Shown here in pieces: positions 13,961 to 22,413 of a stretch of 23,005 bases of DNA. How positions within the stretch are numbered: the first letter of the stretch is position 1; each line of letters starts with the position of its first letter. The stretch is from UBA2093 sp044340485 (GTDB lineage Bacteria > Actinomycetota > Acidimicrobiia > Acidimicrobiales > Ilumatobacteraceae). The stretch lies in the NCBI GenBank assembly GCA_044340485.1, contig JBIITN010000027.1, forward strand, positions 1-23,005. The letters run 5' to 3'. The notes beneath the pieces were generated by a model. That model ran no database searches. It saw only the letters and a list, made by a program, of their open reading frames with translations, and was not told the origin of the DNA. A program made the translations under genes and the position numbers.

Positions 13961-15451
13961 CTACAAGTCTCCGTCGCTCAATAAATTGAGAACTTGTTGG
14001 GCACGGGCTTGCACAGCATCGACGTCTGAAAGTTTGCGCGCCGCATACACCTGACGCGACACCCTCGGGTTTCGAACGAATTGTTCGTCGTGTCGCAACA
14101 TAAAGTCCCAGTACAAGGTTGTAAAAGGGCATGCATTGTCACCCACCCGTTTCTTGCGATCGTATTGACAGCCGTTGCAGTAGTCACTCATGCGGTCAAT
14201 GTATGCCCCGCCGCTCGCGTACGGTTTTGTGGCCAATCGACCCCCATCTGCATACAACGACATTCCCACCACGTTTGGCACCATTACCCATTCAGCGGCA
14301 TCAACAAATGATTCCCACATCCAGTCAGTGAATTCACGCGGACGAATACCTGAGATGAGCGCAAAATTTCCCAACACCATCAGACGTTGAATGTGGTGTG
14401 CCCATCCGTAATCATGAATGGCGCGAAGCGACTGTGACACACAATTCATGTGCGTGCCGGTGTTGCCGTCAAACAATGACGGAAGAGGTATCTGTGCATC
14501 TAATCCGTTCATGTCGGGATACTCAGGCATGAATGTCCAGTACATATTCCAGATGAATTCACGCCACCCGATTATTTGACGGACAAAACCTTCCACGCTG
14601 TTAATCGGAACTCCGCCTCGTTCGAACGCTGCCAATGCAGCTTCGACAACTTCGCCGGGAAGCAGCAAGCCAAGATTCAAATATGGAGACAGCAGCGAAT
14701 GCGCAAGATGCCAATTATTGGTGAGCATTGCGTCTTCATGCGGACCAAAGTCCGGCAACACGTGATCAATAAAAAATTGAAGTCGGTCAAGCGCCGCAGA
14801 TCGTGTCGTTGCCCATTGACCAAATGGGACAGCACCCGGGTTCTCACTGGGCAGACCCGCAATGACCTCATTGTCGATGTGGTCAAGTTGACCAACGGGA
14901 GGTGTTGGCCATCGATCATGGCCATCTTTCGGTGCAGGTTCCCGGTTCTCATCGTCATAGTTCCATCTCCCACCAATTGGTTGTTGACCATCCATGAGAT
15001 ATCCAAAGCGCACACGTTGCCACCGATAGAAGTCCTCCATCTTCAATGATTTGCGCCCGTGCGTAAATGTGGCGAAGTCATCAGGGTGGCACAAGAACTG
15101 ATTGCTTCTCACTGTCTCAATACCGAGTGCCTCACACAACTGTCGTGCGCGATAACTATTGGGCTCGGTTGCCACGATCTGTGACGGCTTCCACTGCGCT
15201 CGATGTCCTTCCACACCACTTCTCATGCTCACTGCGTGGCGGTAGTCAACTTCAAAGCCGCTAGCGCGCAACTCTTCTGCGAAATGACGCATCGCCGAGA
15301 GATATAAATGAAGACGTTGGGGGTGCCACCGTTTCGAGGAGATCTTGTCGGCTGCTTCCACCAACAACACCCGGTGTGTGTCGGGTTGAGCCTGTGCCAG
15401 TGCCCCAATCCGAGTGTTTAATTGATCACCAAAAACCAAGACTGTGATCAC
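13961..15451 (-). CDS. phrB: iron-sulfur bacterial cryptochrome/(6-4) photolyase (FeS-BCP, PhrB-like)
   Basis: 496 residues. The N-terminal alpha/beta antenna domain begins ITVLVFGDQLN; the FAD domain contains NNWHLAHSLLSPYLNLGLL, GFVRQIIGWREFIWNMYW and AIHDYGWAHHIQRLMVLGNF. Four cysteines match the [4Fe-4S] set of the FeS-BCP class: Cys337 (HMNC), Cys425 and Cys428 (YCNGC) and Cys441 (NACPF). The spacing (88, 3, 13) equals that of Agrobacterium PhrB as I remember it. The enzyme repairs UV (6-4) pyrimidine photoproducts with blue light, using FADH- and often a lumazine antenna. GTG start at 15451; TAGGAT lies 6 bases upstream, serving as -10 of a leaderless mRNA or as ribosome-binding site. 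Divergent from htpX. It depends on the Fe-S assembly systems elsewhere in the window. Confidence 0.95.
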   Translation of the reverse strand: MITVLVFGDQLNTRIGALAQAQPDTHRVLLVEAADKISSKRWHPQRLHLYLSAMRHFAEELRASGFEVDYRHAVSMRSGVEGHRAQWKPSQIVATEPNSYRARQLCEALGIETVRSNQFLCHPDDFATFTHGRKSLKMEDFYRWQRVRFGYLMDGQQPIGGRWNYDDENREPAPKDGHDRWPTPPVGQLDHIDNEVIAGLPSENPGAVPFGQWATTRSAALDRLQFFIDHVLPDFGPHEDAMLTNNWHLAHSLLSPYLNLGLLLPGEVVEAALAAFERGGVPINSVEGFVRQIIGWREFIWNMYWTFMPEYPDMNGLDAQIPLPSLFDGNTGTHMNCVSQSLRAIHDYGWAHHIQRLMVLGNFALISGIRPREFTDWMWESFVDAAEWVMVPNVVGMSLYADGGRLATKPYASGGAYIDRMSDYCNGCQYDRKKRVGDNACPFTTLYWDFMLRHDEQFVRNPRVSRQVYAARKLSDVDAVQARAQQVLNLLSDGDL

Positions 15452-15535
15452 GGTGTCATCCTATGGTGAAGCCACAACTCAACCGTCTGTGCGATGGCGG
15501 GTGACCAAGCACACAAATGAAGAGCATTGCGTGCG

Positions 15536-15575
15536 TGGACACGGTTACGCCACGCCAGTACATTTCGTGGTGAGG
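15536..15575 (+). promoter_or_regulatory. promoter and ribosome-binding site of htpX
   Basis: TGGACA (15536-15541), a 17-base spacer and TACATT (15559-15564) form a good -35/-10 pair. The ribosome-binding site GAGG (15572-15575) sits 5 bases before the ATG at 15581 and decides this start over an earlier in-frame GTG. Confidence 0.6.
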
Positions 15576-15580
15576 AAAAC

Positions 15581-16459
15581 ATGTTTAAGAACACAATGAA
15601 AACAGCCATCCTGCTCGCCGGACTCGGTGGGCTCATCGTCGGAGTCGCGTCGCTGCTCGGTGGCGGCAGCTCGGGCGCCGTCATGATCGGCCTGGTGCTT
15701 GCACTCGTTATGGTCGGCGGTTCCTATTGGTTTAGCGATCGACTCGCACTGAAAGCAGCGAACGCGCAAATCATTACCGAAGCAGATAACCCACGTTTCT
15801 ACGGTCTCGTTCGCGACCTTGCGGTTCGTGCCAATCTCCCGATGCCAACTGTTGCTATCTCGCCATCTGACCAACCAAATGCATTTGCTACCGGACGCGG
15901 ACCAAACAAAGCGGTGGTGTGTGCAACTGCTGGTTTGCTTGAGTCGCTCACTAAAGAAGAACTTGAAGGTGTGATGGCACACGAACTCATGCACGTACGC
16001 AACCGTGACATTCTCATCGGTTCTGTTGCTGCAGCAGTTGCAACCGCTATCTCTGCAATTGCACAGATGGCAATGTTTGCCACGATGTTCTCAGGCGGAA
16101 GAGACGACGACAATCGACCCAATCCACTTGCAATTCTTCTCGTGTCGATGTTGGCTCCGCTCGCTGCCGGTCTCATCCAAATGGCCATCAGCCGGTCACG
16201 CGAATTTGAAGCTGACCGCAGTGCCGCTGAACTTCTTGGTGATGGCGAACCACTTGCTCGTGCACTCGAGCGAATTGAAGTACTCGCCACTCAACGACCA
16301 ATGATGGTTCCACCCGCTCAAGCACAGGCATATATTCACAATCCTCTTGCAGAAATGCATCACAAGCGTAGGACTGGTGTTGACGTGGGACGATTGTTCT
16401 CTACACACCCCAACACCGCAGATCGCATTGCGCGTCTACGTGCAATGACTTTCAACTGA
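15581..16459 (+). CDS. htpX: HtpX-like membrane zinc metalloprotease
   Basis: 292 residues. Two N-terminal helices (about 8-26 and 32-50) are followed by the M48 peptidase domain with HELMH (134-138) as the zinc-binding HExxH. Two more hydrophobic stretches follow (145-170, 182-202), then SREFEADRSAAELLG, where Glu208 is the third zinc ligand. The C-terminal FSTHPNTADRIARLRAM is characteristic of HtpX. The protease degrades misfolded membrane proteins at the cytosolic face and is usually stress-induced. Start at ATG 15581 by GAGG spacing. Divergent from the photolyase gene; its last 8 bases overlap the end of the convergent MFS gene. Confidence 0.95.
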   Translation: MFKNTMKTAILLAGLGGLIVGVASLLGGGSSGAVMIGLVLALVMVGGSYWFSDRLALKAANAQIITEADNPRFYGLVRDLAVRANLPMPTVAISPSDQPNAFATGRGPNKAVVCATAGLLESLTKEELEGVMAHELMHVRNRDILIGSVAAAVATAISAIAQMAMFATMFSGGRDDDNRPNPLAILLVSMLAPLAAGLIQMAISRSREFEADRSAAELLGDGEPLARALERIEVLATQRPMMVPPAQAQAYIHNPLAEMHHKRRTGVDVGRLFSTHPNTADRIARLRAMTFN

Positions 16460-17717
16460 AGCGATTTGCGTCCTCATTTTCGGCCGGACCACTAAAGAAG
16501 AAGAAACACGCTCCAAGAAGCGAACATACACCCGCCACTGTGTAGGACAATGCGTAACCACCGGAACGGTCATAGATGTAGCCAAGCAGTAGCGGACCAC
16601 CAGCGTTTCCCGTGAGAGAAATCAAACCCGACCGTGCAGAAATGCGGGCGTAATCTTTCACACCAAATCGCTCCGCAATGAGTAGCGATTGCATGATCAA
16701 GATATTGCCCACAACAGCGCCGAATACACCAATCATGATGAACAACAACACAGTATTGTCAAGTCGACCAATCACAATGACAGCAACTCCTTGAATAACG
16801 GTTATTGCCAACATGAAATTCACAAGCCGAAAACGAGGAATGATTTTGCTTCCCGCCAGACGAAACACCACGCTTGCACCGGACAAGACGGTGGTTGTGA
16901 GTGCAGCAGTACCGGCATTGGTCCGTTCTTCCATCAACTTCACAAGTTGCTGAATTGCACCGATTTGAGTTCCCAGTACAAGCGTGTACCCAAAGGTCAC
17001 CATCCAAAAAAACCGCGTCTTGACCGCGTCAGAAAAATTGACTCCAGGCAGTGACACCACATGGTCTTTGGGCATTGGTTCACCGTCTGGCATCCATGAC
17101 AATGCGAAGGGATCTGGACGCAAGAAGAGATAGGCGGGTACCGCCGTACCGATAACCCAGAAAAACGCCAGGAACGGGGCGGCCGATTCCAGACCACGAT
17201 TATCGATAAGACTTTTGACAATCGGAGTAAGGACAATGCCTCCCACTGACAAACCGGTTGATGACACCGCAAGAGCTACCGAACGACGAACGTGAAACCA
17301 ACGTGTCACCACTGTTGTTGCAGGCGTGAGACCAACCGCCGACCATCCAAGACCAAAAATGAAATACACAGCAAACAACTGCCACGTCTCACGTACTTGT
17401 CCCAGCAATAAAAGCGAGACTGCGCCAACAAGTGCACCACCGTACACAACGAGTCGCACATCGTATTTTGTAATAAGGCGAGCCACCCCAACACTCATCA
17501 CACCTGCAACCAGGAAAAAGAACGATGTTGCAAGCGACATTGTGCCAACTTCCCAATCGCGTTCTTTTGTGAACGCATTGAGATAGACGGCCATACCGTA
17601 AAAGCCCAGTGCCGAGCTGGTGAACATCATCGCGAAACATGCACCAACAACCCACCAACCAGGGAACTTGTTTTTGGGAACGAACAGCATTTTGTCGCGC
17701 CGAGCCATCAATTTCAT
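16452..17717 (-). CDS. MFS transporter (monocarboxylate/OFA-like), copy A
   Basis: About 421 residues with 12 predicted helices. It opens KNKFPGWWVVGACFAMMFT, typical of the MCT/oxalate-formate type MFS group, with the loop after helix 2 as RLITKYDVRLVVYGG and FHVRRSVALAVSSTGLSVG as helix 4/5. Substrate probably a small organic acid, by family only. The closest relative in view is the neighbouring gene upstream: both share RTRFFW-like KTRFFW, QIGAIQQLVKLMEERT and NAGGPLLLGY-type segments, so they look like a tandem duplication. An alternative start at 17708 (MARRDKML) aligns better with the paralogue's MAGHALYF start. It follows the other copy by 12 bases, one operon. The end overlaps htpX by 8 bases. 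Confidence 0.88.
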   Translation of the reverse strand: MKLMARRDKMLFVPKNKFPGWWVVGACFAMMFTSSALGFYGMAVYLNAFTKERDWEVGTMSLATSFFFLVAGVMSVGVARLITKYDVRLVVYGGALVGAVSLLLLGQVRETWQLFAVYFIFGLGWSAVGLTPATTVVTRWFHVRRSVALAVSSTGLSVGGIVLTPIVKSLIDNRGLESAAPFLAFFWVIGTAVPAYLFLRPDPFALSWMPDGEPMPKDHVVSLPGVNFSDAVKTRFFWMVTFGYTLVLGTQIGAIQQLVKLMEERTNAGTAALTTTVLSGASVVFRLAGSKIIPRFRLVNFMLAITVIQGVAVIVIGRLDNTVLLFIMIGVFGAVVGNILIMQSLLIAERFGVKDYARISARSGLISLTGNAGGPLLLGYIYDRSGGYALSYTVAGVCSLLGACFFFFSGPAENEDANRFS

Positions 17718-17729
17718 GCGCTAGTCATG

Positions 17730-18998
17730 CTACGAAACGGTTAATTGTTCCTCGGTATCAAAGCTTCGTTCTTCATCTTTATTTATAAAGAACAGGGTCA
17801 TTGCTCCAAGAAATGACACCGATGCCGCGATTGTGTACGGCACTTCATAGCCATTGGAGACGTCACGGAGCCACCCGAGAAGCAATGGTCCTCCAGCGGT
17901 TCCCACCATGGAAATGAGATTGCACCGAGCTGTGATTCGAGCAAAGTCCTTCGAACCGAACTTCTCTGCAAGCATGAGCGACTGGATGATATAGGTGTTG
18001 CCAACCATGATGCCAAAGACACCAATGCTTAGCAAGAGACCAAACGTCGATTGTGCGTAACCAATTCCAAGCACAGAGAGCGCCATCGACGCACATACAG
18101 CGATACCCAGTTTGCGCAAGTTAAAGCGGGGCAAGATGCGCGCTCCCAATATTCGGACAGCAACACCACAACCAGTGAGAACTGACACCGCAAATGCGGC
18201 TGTCTGCGGTGTTGTTCTCTCTTCGACCAACTTCACAAGTTGCTGGATCGCGCCAACTTGTGTGCCAAGAGCAAAAGTGAAACCGAGCGTAACTAACCAA
18301 AAAAACCGCGTCTTCACGGCGACAGCTAAATCCGTGCCTGTAATAGTTGGCACGTAATTGTCGACAATTGGTTCACCGTCAGGCAACCACCCAAGCTCAG
18401 TTGGACTTGTGCGTAAGAATAAGAAAGCCGGAACACAGGTTGCGACAATCCAAATGGCACCCACCCAAATGGAACCAGAACGCAACCCAAGTTCGTCAAT
18501 GAGTCGTTTGGTGATTGGTCCAAGCACAATGCCACCGGCAGACAATCCGATTGAGGCCGTCGCCAATGCAACAGACCTCTTCTTGTGAAACCAACGAGTG
18601 ACAACCGTGGTTAATGGCACTACTCCTGAAAAACCCCATGTAACGGCAAAGAGTGTGTAGGTAGCAAACATCTGCGCTTCATTTTCGACTTGGCCAAACA
18701 GAATGAGAGAGATCCCACCACCCACTCCACCGATGTACACAAGATTGCGCACATCAAAACGTTGTGTCATACGCGCGATGAATATGTTTGATAATCCGGT
18801 GATCAAAAAGAACCATGTCACTGCCATCGACACCATGGTGACGTTGAAGTCCAACTCACGCACGAATGCGTTCAGATACACCGCGAGGCCGTAGAAACCA
18901 AGACCCGCATTGACAAACAACACAGTGAAACTTGAAGCGACAATCCACCAGCCCGGAAACTTGTCCTTGCGTACGAAATACAGTGCGTGCCCAGCCAC
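17730..18998 (-). CDS. MFS transporter (monocarboxylate/OFA-like), copy B
   Basis: 422 residues, 12 helices, start GTG 18998. It shares with copy A the opening KDKFPGWWIVASS, the motif ARMTQRFDVRNLVYIGG, WFHKKRSVALATASIGLSAG and QVGAIQQLVKLVEERTT, plus collinear length. By eye about half of the positions agree, so the duplication is old. The C-terminal tail (NKDEERSFDTEEQLTVS) is acidic, unlike copy A. First gene of the two-gene unit; the intergenic region with the divergent hydrolase holds a palindrome that may serve as operator. Substrate unknown; a carboxylate is the family-based guess, and the neighbouring epoxide-hydrolase-like enzyme hints at catabolism of an unusual compound. Confidence 0.88.
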   Translation of the reverse strand: MAGHALYFVRKDKFPGWWIVASSFTVLFVNAGLGFYGLAVYLNAFVRELDFNVTMVSMAVTWFFLITGLSNIFIARMTQRFDVRNLVYIGGVGGGISLILFGQVENEAQMFATYTLFAVTWGFSGVVPLTTVVTRWFHKKRSVALATASIGLSAGGIVLGPITKRLIDELGLRSGSIWVGAIWIVATCVPAFLFLRTSPTELGWLPDGEPIVDNYVPTITGTDLAVAVKTRFFWLVTLGFTFALGTQVGAIQQLVKLVEERTTPQTAAFAVSVLTGCGVAVRILGARILPRFNLRKLGIAVCASMALSVLGIGYAQSTFGLLLSIGVFGIMVGNTYIIQSLMLAEKFGSKDFARITARCNLISMVGTAGGPLLLGWLRDVSNGYEVPYTIAASVSFLGAMTLFFINKDEERSFDTEEQLTVS

Positions 18999-19032
18999 AA
19001 AAACCCCATTACCCCGTTGTCCAGTCTGACAA

Positions 19033-19044
19033 TGCCAGGTGGCA
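19033..19044. promoter_or_regulatory. palindrome in the divergent MFS/hydrolase promoter region
   Basis: TGCCA-GG-TGGCA is an inverted repeat with 5-bp arms, 35 bases from the MFS start and 66 bases from the hydrolase start. A site here could bind a regulator controlling both directions. Only the symmetry is seen; no regulator gene is in the window. Confidence 0.35.
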
Positions 19045-19109
19045 ACATCACTACTGAAGGAGATGTTTTCTCAGTGCCTCATAGAAGTTGCGACAACTAG
19101 GGTGACAAC

Positions 19110-20033
19110 ATGTCAATCGACGCTGATGCATTTCCCACCCAGTGGGCAAGTCCCCGTGGTTTTCGCCAGGCATACATCCACGAACGCAGCAAAAAAAGCT
19201 CGCCAGCACCCGCTGTGGTGTGTGTACATGGCTGGCCAGAGACTAAGCGCGTCTTTTGGAAAGTGATCGAACCGTTAGCAGATGCAGGCTTTGACGTGAT
19301 CGTGCCGGACCTACGTGGTTTTGGAGACTCCGATGTTGGCCCGGATGGCTTTCATGATGTTGTGTCCCATGCTCACGATCTCTACGCGCTCGTCCATGAC
19401 CACCTCGGATACGACAATGTTGTACTTGTCGGAGGAGACCTTGGAGGTCCTGTTATTCAGGAACTTGCGTTGCGTCACCCAGATTGGGTCAACCGAATGG
19501 TGTTGTTCAACTCACCGTTGCCCTACGACAAAGAACGTATGGCGGGCATGAACACCAGGGCTCCGCGCGAGGCCGCCGATTATTACTACCGGCAAGGAAA
19601 CGATGCCGACGCACTCGCTAGCGAACTACGCACAGACGATGAACGTCGGCGCTACATCGCTACCTTTTATTCGTCGCGGTTTTGGGCCCATCCCGGAACC
19701 TTCTCCGCAGATGAGGTCAACTTTCATACTGAGCCATTCTCTGACGCCACAAAACTTCGTGCCAGTTTTGGAAACTATGAATCAGTGTTTCATGAAAACA
19801 AACGAGTGGAAAAACCGCTCTTAAGGATCAATACGCAAACACCAACTCTTATTTTGTTTGGAATGAGCGACCACGTGCTCTATCCAGACTTCGACCGAAT
19901 GGCTGCCACCGTATTCACCCACCACGTGGGACCGTTTCTCTTACGTGATTGCGGACACTTCGTGCCATGGGAAGCCCCACATCAATTGGTGAGTGGCGCC
20001 GTTGCCATGTGTTCAGATCTTCTCGCCAAGTAG
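19110..20033 (+). CDS. alpha/beta hydrolase, epoxide hydrolase/haloalkane dehalogenase-like
   Basis: 307 residues. HGWPET (40-45) is the oxyanion motif of epoxide hydrolases. DLRGFGDSD follows, and the nucleophile elbow GGDLGG has Asp110 rather than Ser, as in epoxide hydrolases and dehalogenases that form an alkyl-enzyme ester. Late acid Asp254 (GMSDHV) and His283 (CGHFVPWEAP) complete the triad. The cap region (about 135-235) has several Tyr residues (YYYR at 158-161, FYSSRFW at 186-192) that could be the epoxide-activating pair. I favour epoxide hydrolase over dehalogenase because of HGWP. The start is supported by TAGGGT, a -10-like hexamer 6 bases before the ATG. The 3' end overlaps the convergent PCD gene by 21 bases. 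Confidence 0.9.
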   Translation: MSIDADAFPTQWASPRGFRQAYIHERSKKSSPAPAVVCVHGWPETKRVFWKVIEPLADAGFDVIVPDLRGFGDSDVGPDGFHDVVSHAHDLYALVHDHLGYDNVVLVGGDLGGPVIQELALRHPDWVNRMVLFNSPLPYDKERMAGMNTRAPREAADYYYRQGNDADALASELRTDDERRRYIATFYSSRFWAHPGTFSADEVNFHTEPFSDATKLRASFGNYESVFHENKRVEKPLLRINTQTPTLILFGMSDHVLYPDFDRMAATVFTHHVGPFLLRDCGHFVPWEAPHQLVSGAVAMCSDLLAK

Positions 20034-20276
20034 CGCATTAATCGCAGACGCAAGATCAATATCACGTTCTGTGATCGCACCCACATCATGTGACTTCAAA
20101 CTGATGTTGACCGTGTTCCAACTGTTACACCAATCCGGATGATGATCTTGTTGTTCGGCGATATCAGCAACGTCTGTCATAAAGGCAAAAGCCTCTCGGA
20201 AGTTCTCAAATTCGAATTTGCGAAACAGTGTGCTGTTACGCACGTCCCAGCCAGGCGGAGCAACTACTTCACTCAT
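20013..20276 (-). CDS. 4a-hydroxytetrahydrobiopterin dehydratase (PCD/DCoH)
   Basis: 87 residues, the normal PCD length (about 95). The active-site signature is complete: EQQDHHPDW (41-49) with His45/His46, WNTVNISLKSHDVG (53-66) with His63 and Asp64, and the closing ITERDIDLASAI. The enzyme dehydrates 4a-carbinolamine pterin formed by pterin-dependent hydroxylases; no hydroxylase is in view. It starts at ATG 20276 in a TGATG overlap with the sufC stop (a GTG at 20279 is an alternative), which makes it the last member of the SUF operon. Why a pterin enzyme rides in this operon is not known to me. Confidence 0.92.
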   Translation of the reverse strand: MSEVVAPPGWDVRNSTLFRKFEFENFREAFAFMTDVADIAEQQDHHPDWCNSWNTVNISLKSHDVGAITERDIDLASAINALLGEKI

Positions 20277-21001
20277 CACACAAACGCTGCGTAACCGTCT
20301 CGTTCGAGTTCATCTGCAAGCTCGGGCCCACCCGTGTTTACGATGCGGCCGTCAACCAAAATGTGCACTACATCGGGCTTCAACTCTTCCAACAGCCTTA
20401 CATAGTGCGTGATCACCAATACGCCAAGGTTGTCTTCTTTCGTGGCGTCTTCCACACGACGCGCACAATCACGCAACGCATCAATGTCGAGCCCGGAATC
20501 GAGCTCATCAAGAATCGCGATCTTGGGCTTCAACATGGCCAGCTGAAGAGTCTCATTACGCTTTTTTTCGCCACCTGACAAGTCAACGTTCACAGCACGT
20601 GCCACAAGCGAGTCATCAAAGGAAATGCGCTTTGCCTCAACGGCAATACGTGACGCCATGTCATCTGTCGACCTGCCACGTGCAGTTAAAGCTTCGGTCA
20701 AAACGGCATCAAGATGCACACCAGGAACTTCAGTCGGGTACTGCATCACAAGATGAAGTCCCGCGACCGCACGTTGCCATGTGGGAAGCGACAACATGTC
20801 TTGTCCATCCAAAGTCACAGTGCCCTCGAGCACTTCGTACCCTGGCTTTCCCATGATGACAGCGGACAACGTCGACTTGCCAGCGCCGTTAGGACCCATT
20901 ACTGCGTGTACCTGACCAGATTCAATGGTGAGATTGATTCCTTTCAGAATCTCTTTGCCGGCAATGCCTGCACGCAAATTACGAATTTCTAATGTGCTCA
21001 T
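20276..21001 (-). CDS. sufC: Fe-S cluster assembly ATPase SufC (SufBD-operon copy)
   Basis: 241 residues, slightly shorter than the copy at 6662. Walker A GPNGAGKST (36-44), Q-loop VMQYPTEVPGV (Gln87), signature LSGGEKKRNE (141-150), Walker B IAILDELDSGLD (161-172) and His198 in VITHYVRLL are intact. Differences from the second copy include LSGG versus FSGG and Q-loop VMQYPTEV versus AFQYPQEI, so they are divergent paralogues rather than a recent duplicate. It should form SufBC2D with the products of the same operon. Its ATG overlaps the Rieske stop (ATGA) and its own stop overlaps the PCD start. Confidence 0.96.
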   Translation of the reverse strand: MSTLEIRNLRAGIAGKEILKGINLTIESGQVHAVMGPNGAGKSTLSAVIMGKPGYEVLEGTVTLDGQDMLSLPTWQRAVAGLHLVMQYPTEVPGVHLDAVLTEALTARGRSTDDMASRIAVEAKRISFDDSLVARAVNVDLSGGEKKRNETLQLAMLKPKIAILDELDSGLDIDALRDCARRVEDATKEDNLGVLVITHYVRLLEELKPDVVHILVDGRIVNTGGPELADELERDGYAAFV

Positions 21002-21321
21002 TTCACTGCCTTCACGTCGATCATCACTTGACCGTCTTTCACAAACGCTGTGTAGACGGGTACGGGCTGTGTGGCGGGCAAAGTAGACGGTACGCCTGTT
21101 TCCAGACTGAAGTTGCTGCTATGACGCGGACACTCCAATTCTTTTGTGTCGCACCACACTTCCCCGTCTGATAGCGAGACGTTCGCATGGCTGCATTTGT
21201 CATACAGCGCGTACACGTCGTCGTCGATGCGTACTAGAGCAACGTCAATGCCATTCACCACTACTTTTCTTGCACTACCCGATTCGATATCTGCCAGAGC
21301 ACACACTGCAACAGCACTCAT
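20998..21321 (-). CDS. Rieske [2Fe-2S] ferredoxin-like protein in the SUF operon
   Basis: 107 residues with a full Rieske centre: Cys43-x-His45 in KCSHANVSL and Cys64-x-x-His67 in ECPRHSSNF. No membrane anchor, so it is a soluble Rieske ferredoxin of the type annotated as ring-hydroxylating dioxygenase ferredoxin subunit. No oxygenase subunit is near. Its place between sufD and sufC, with ATGA overlaps on both sides, is also known from suf operons of other actinobacteria such as Streptomyces. It probably supplies electrons for, or receives clusters from, SUF assembly; the exact role is unresolved. Confidence 0.94.
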   Translation of the reverse strand: MSAVAVCALADIESGSARKVVVNGIDVALVRIDDDVYALYDKCSHANVSLSDGEVWCDTKELECPRHSSNFSLETGVPSTLPATQPVPVYTAFVKDGQVMIDVKAVK

Positions 21322-22385
21322 TTCACAACCTCAGCATTCAGTTTCTTAGATACAGCGGCACGTAAATCGTCAACGTTTGCGATCTTCGGCAAACGATCAA
21401 TGACTTCATCAAAGAATCCGATAACCACTAATCGCTCGGCAATGTCAGAAGGAATGCCGCGACTCTCTAAGTAAAACTTCTGATCTGCGTCAATTGATCC
21501 CACAGTGCTCGCATGGCTGCACTTCACGTCATTGGTTTCAATCTCTAAGTTGGGCACACTTTCGGCCCATGCACCTTCACTCAATGTGAGGTTGCGATTG
21601 GTTTGAAATGCCTGCGAACCAGAAGCCTTCTCACCAATGCGAATAAGCCCGGTGTATACGCTGCGAGCCACATCACGGACAGCACCCTTGAAAAGCAGAT
21701 CGCTATATGTTCGCGGAGCAATGTGATGTTGCAGAGTGCGGAAGTCATGCATCTGAGCGCCACCCGTGAAATACAACGCCGTCTGGTGCGAGTTTGCACC
21801 CTGTTCTACCAACCGAGATTCAGAACGAACTCGCGCATAGTCTCCGCCGAGTGCCACTGTGAATAGTCGCGTAGTGGAATCGCGATAACCAACTGCCTGC
21901 TGATGAGCAATCTGCCAAGTGTTAACACCCAGTTGATTGATCGCTACATAAGTAACACGAGCACTTTTCCCTGCACGCACCTCAAGCACAGGGCACACAA
22001 GCGATGTAATCGAGTCCGCAGAGGTGAAACGCTCAATAACCGTTACTTCGCTATTTTCCTCGGCGTCAATGACAAGACGTGGATATGCAACTATTCCATC
22101 TGTATCAACTGTGTGCAGAAGCTCAATGGGTGTTTCAAGTGCTTTCCCTGCTGGGATTCGAAGTGACACAACATCGCGACCGTGTTCCAAATTGAGGTCC
22201 GCAAAGACATCGGGAGATGTATCGATGGCGACACCAGTAACAGGAGAAGCAGTTCGGTATTCATCAACACCGATTGTCTCAGTACGTACAGATCCAATTG
22301 CATACTTGCTTAGGTCTAGTTCTTCAATTCGGCTGTAACGCCAAATTTCTTCTTCTGATGATGGAAGTGTGGGGGTGATACTCAC
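21318..22385 (-). CDS. sufD: Fe-S cluster assembly scaffold protein SufD
   Basis: 355 residues, within the SufD range. The N-terminal EEIWRYSRIEELDLSKYA segment and the right-handed beta-helix core are typical. The C-terminal family signature appears as KCSHASTVGSIDADQKFYLESRGIPSDIAERLVVIGFFDEV (about 287-328), with Cys288 and His290 at the positions important for the SufB-SufD interface. SufD partners SufB in the SufBC2D scaffold, helping iron entry. GTG start at 22385; 28 bases downstream of the four-cysteine gene. Its stop overlaps the Rieske ATG. Confidence 0.93.
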   Translation of the reverse strand: MSITPTLPSSEEEIWRYSRIEELDLSKYAIGSVRTETIGVDEYRTASPVTGVAIDTSPDVFADLNLEHGRDVVSLRIPAGKALETPIELLHTVDTDGIVAYPRLVIDAEENSEVTVIERFTSADSITSLVCPVLEVRAGKSARVTYVAINQLGVNTWQIAHQQAVGYRDSTTRLFTVALGGDYARVRSESRLVEQGANSHQTALYFTGGAQMHDFRTLQHHIAPRTYSDLLFKGAVRDVARSVYTGLIRIGEKASGSQAFQTNRNLTLSEGAWAESVPNLEIETNDVKCSHASTVGSIDADQKFYLESRGIPSDIAERLVVIGFFDEVIDRLPKIANVDDLRAAVSKKLNAEVVK

Positions 22386-22413
22386 TTGTTACTCAACTCA
22401 CTTGATCGGGTGA

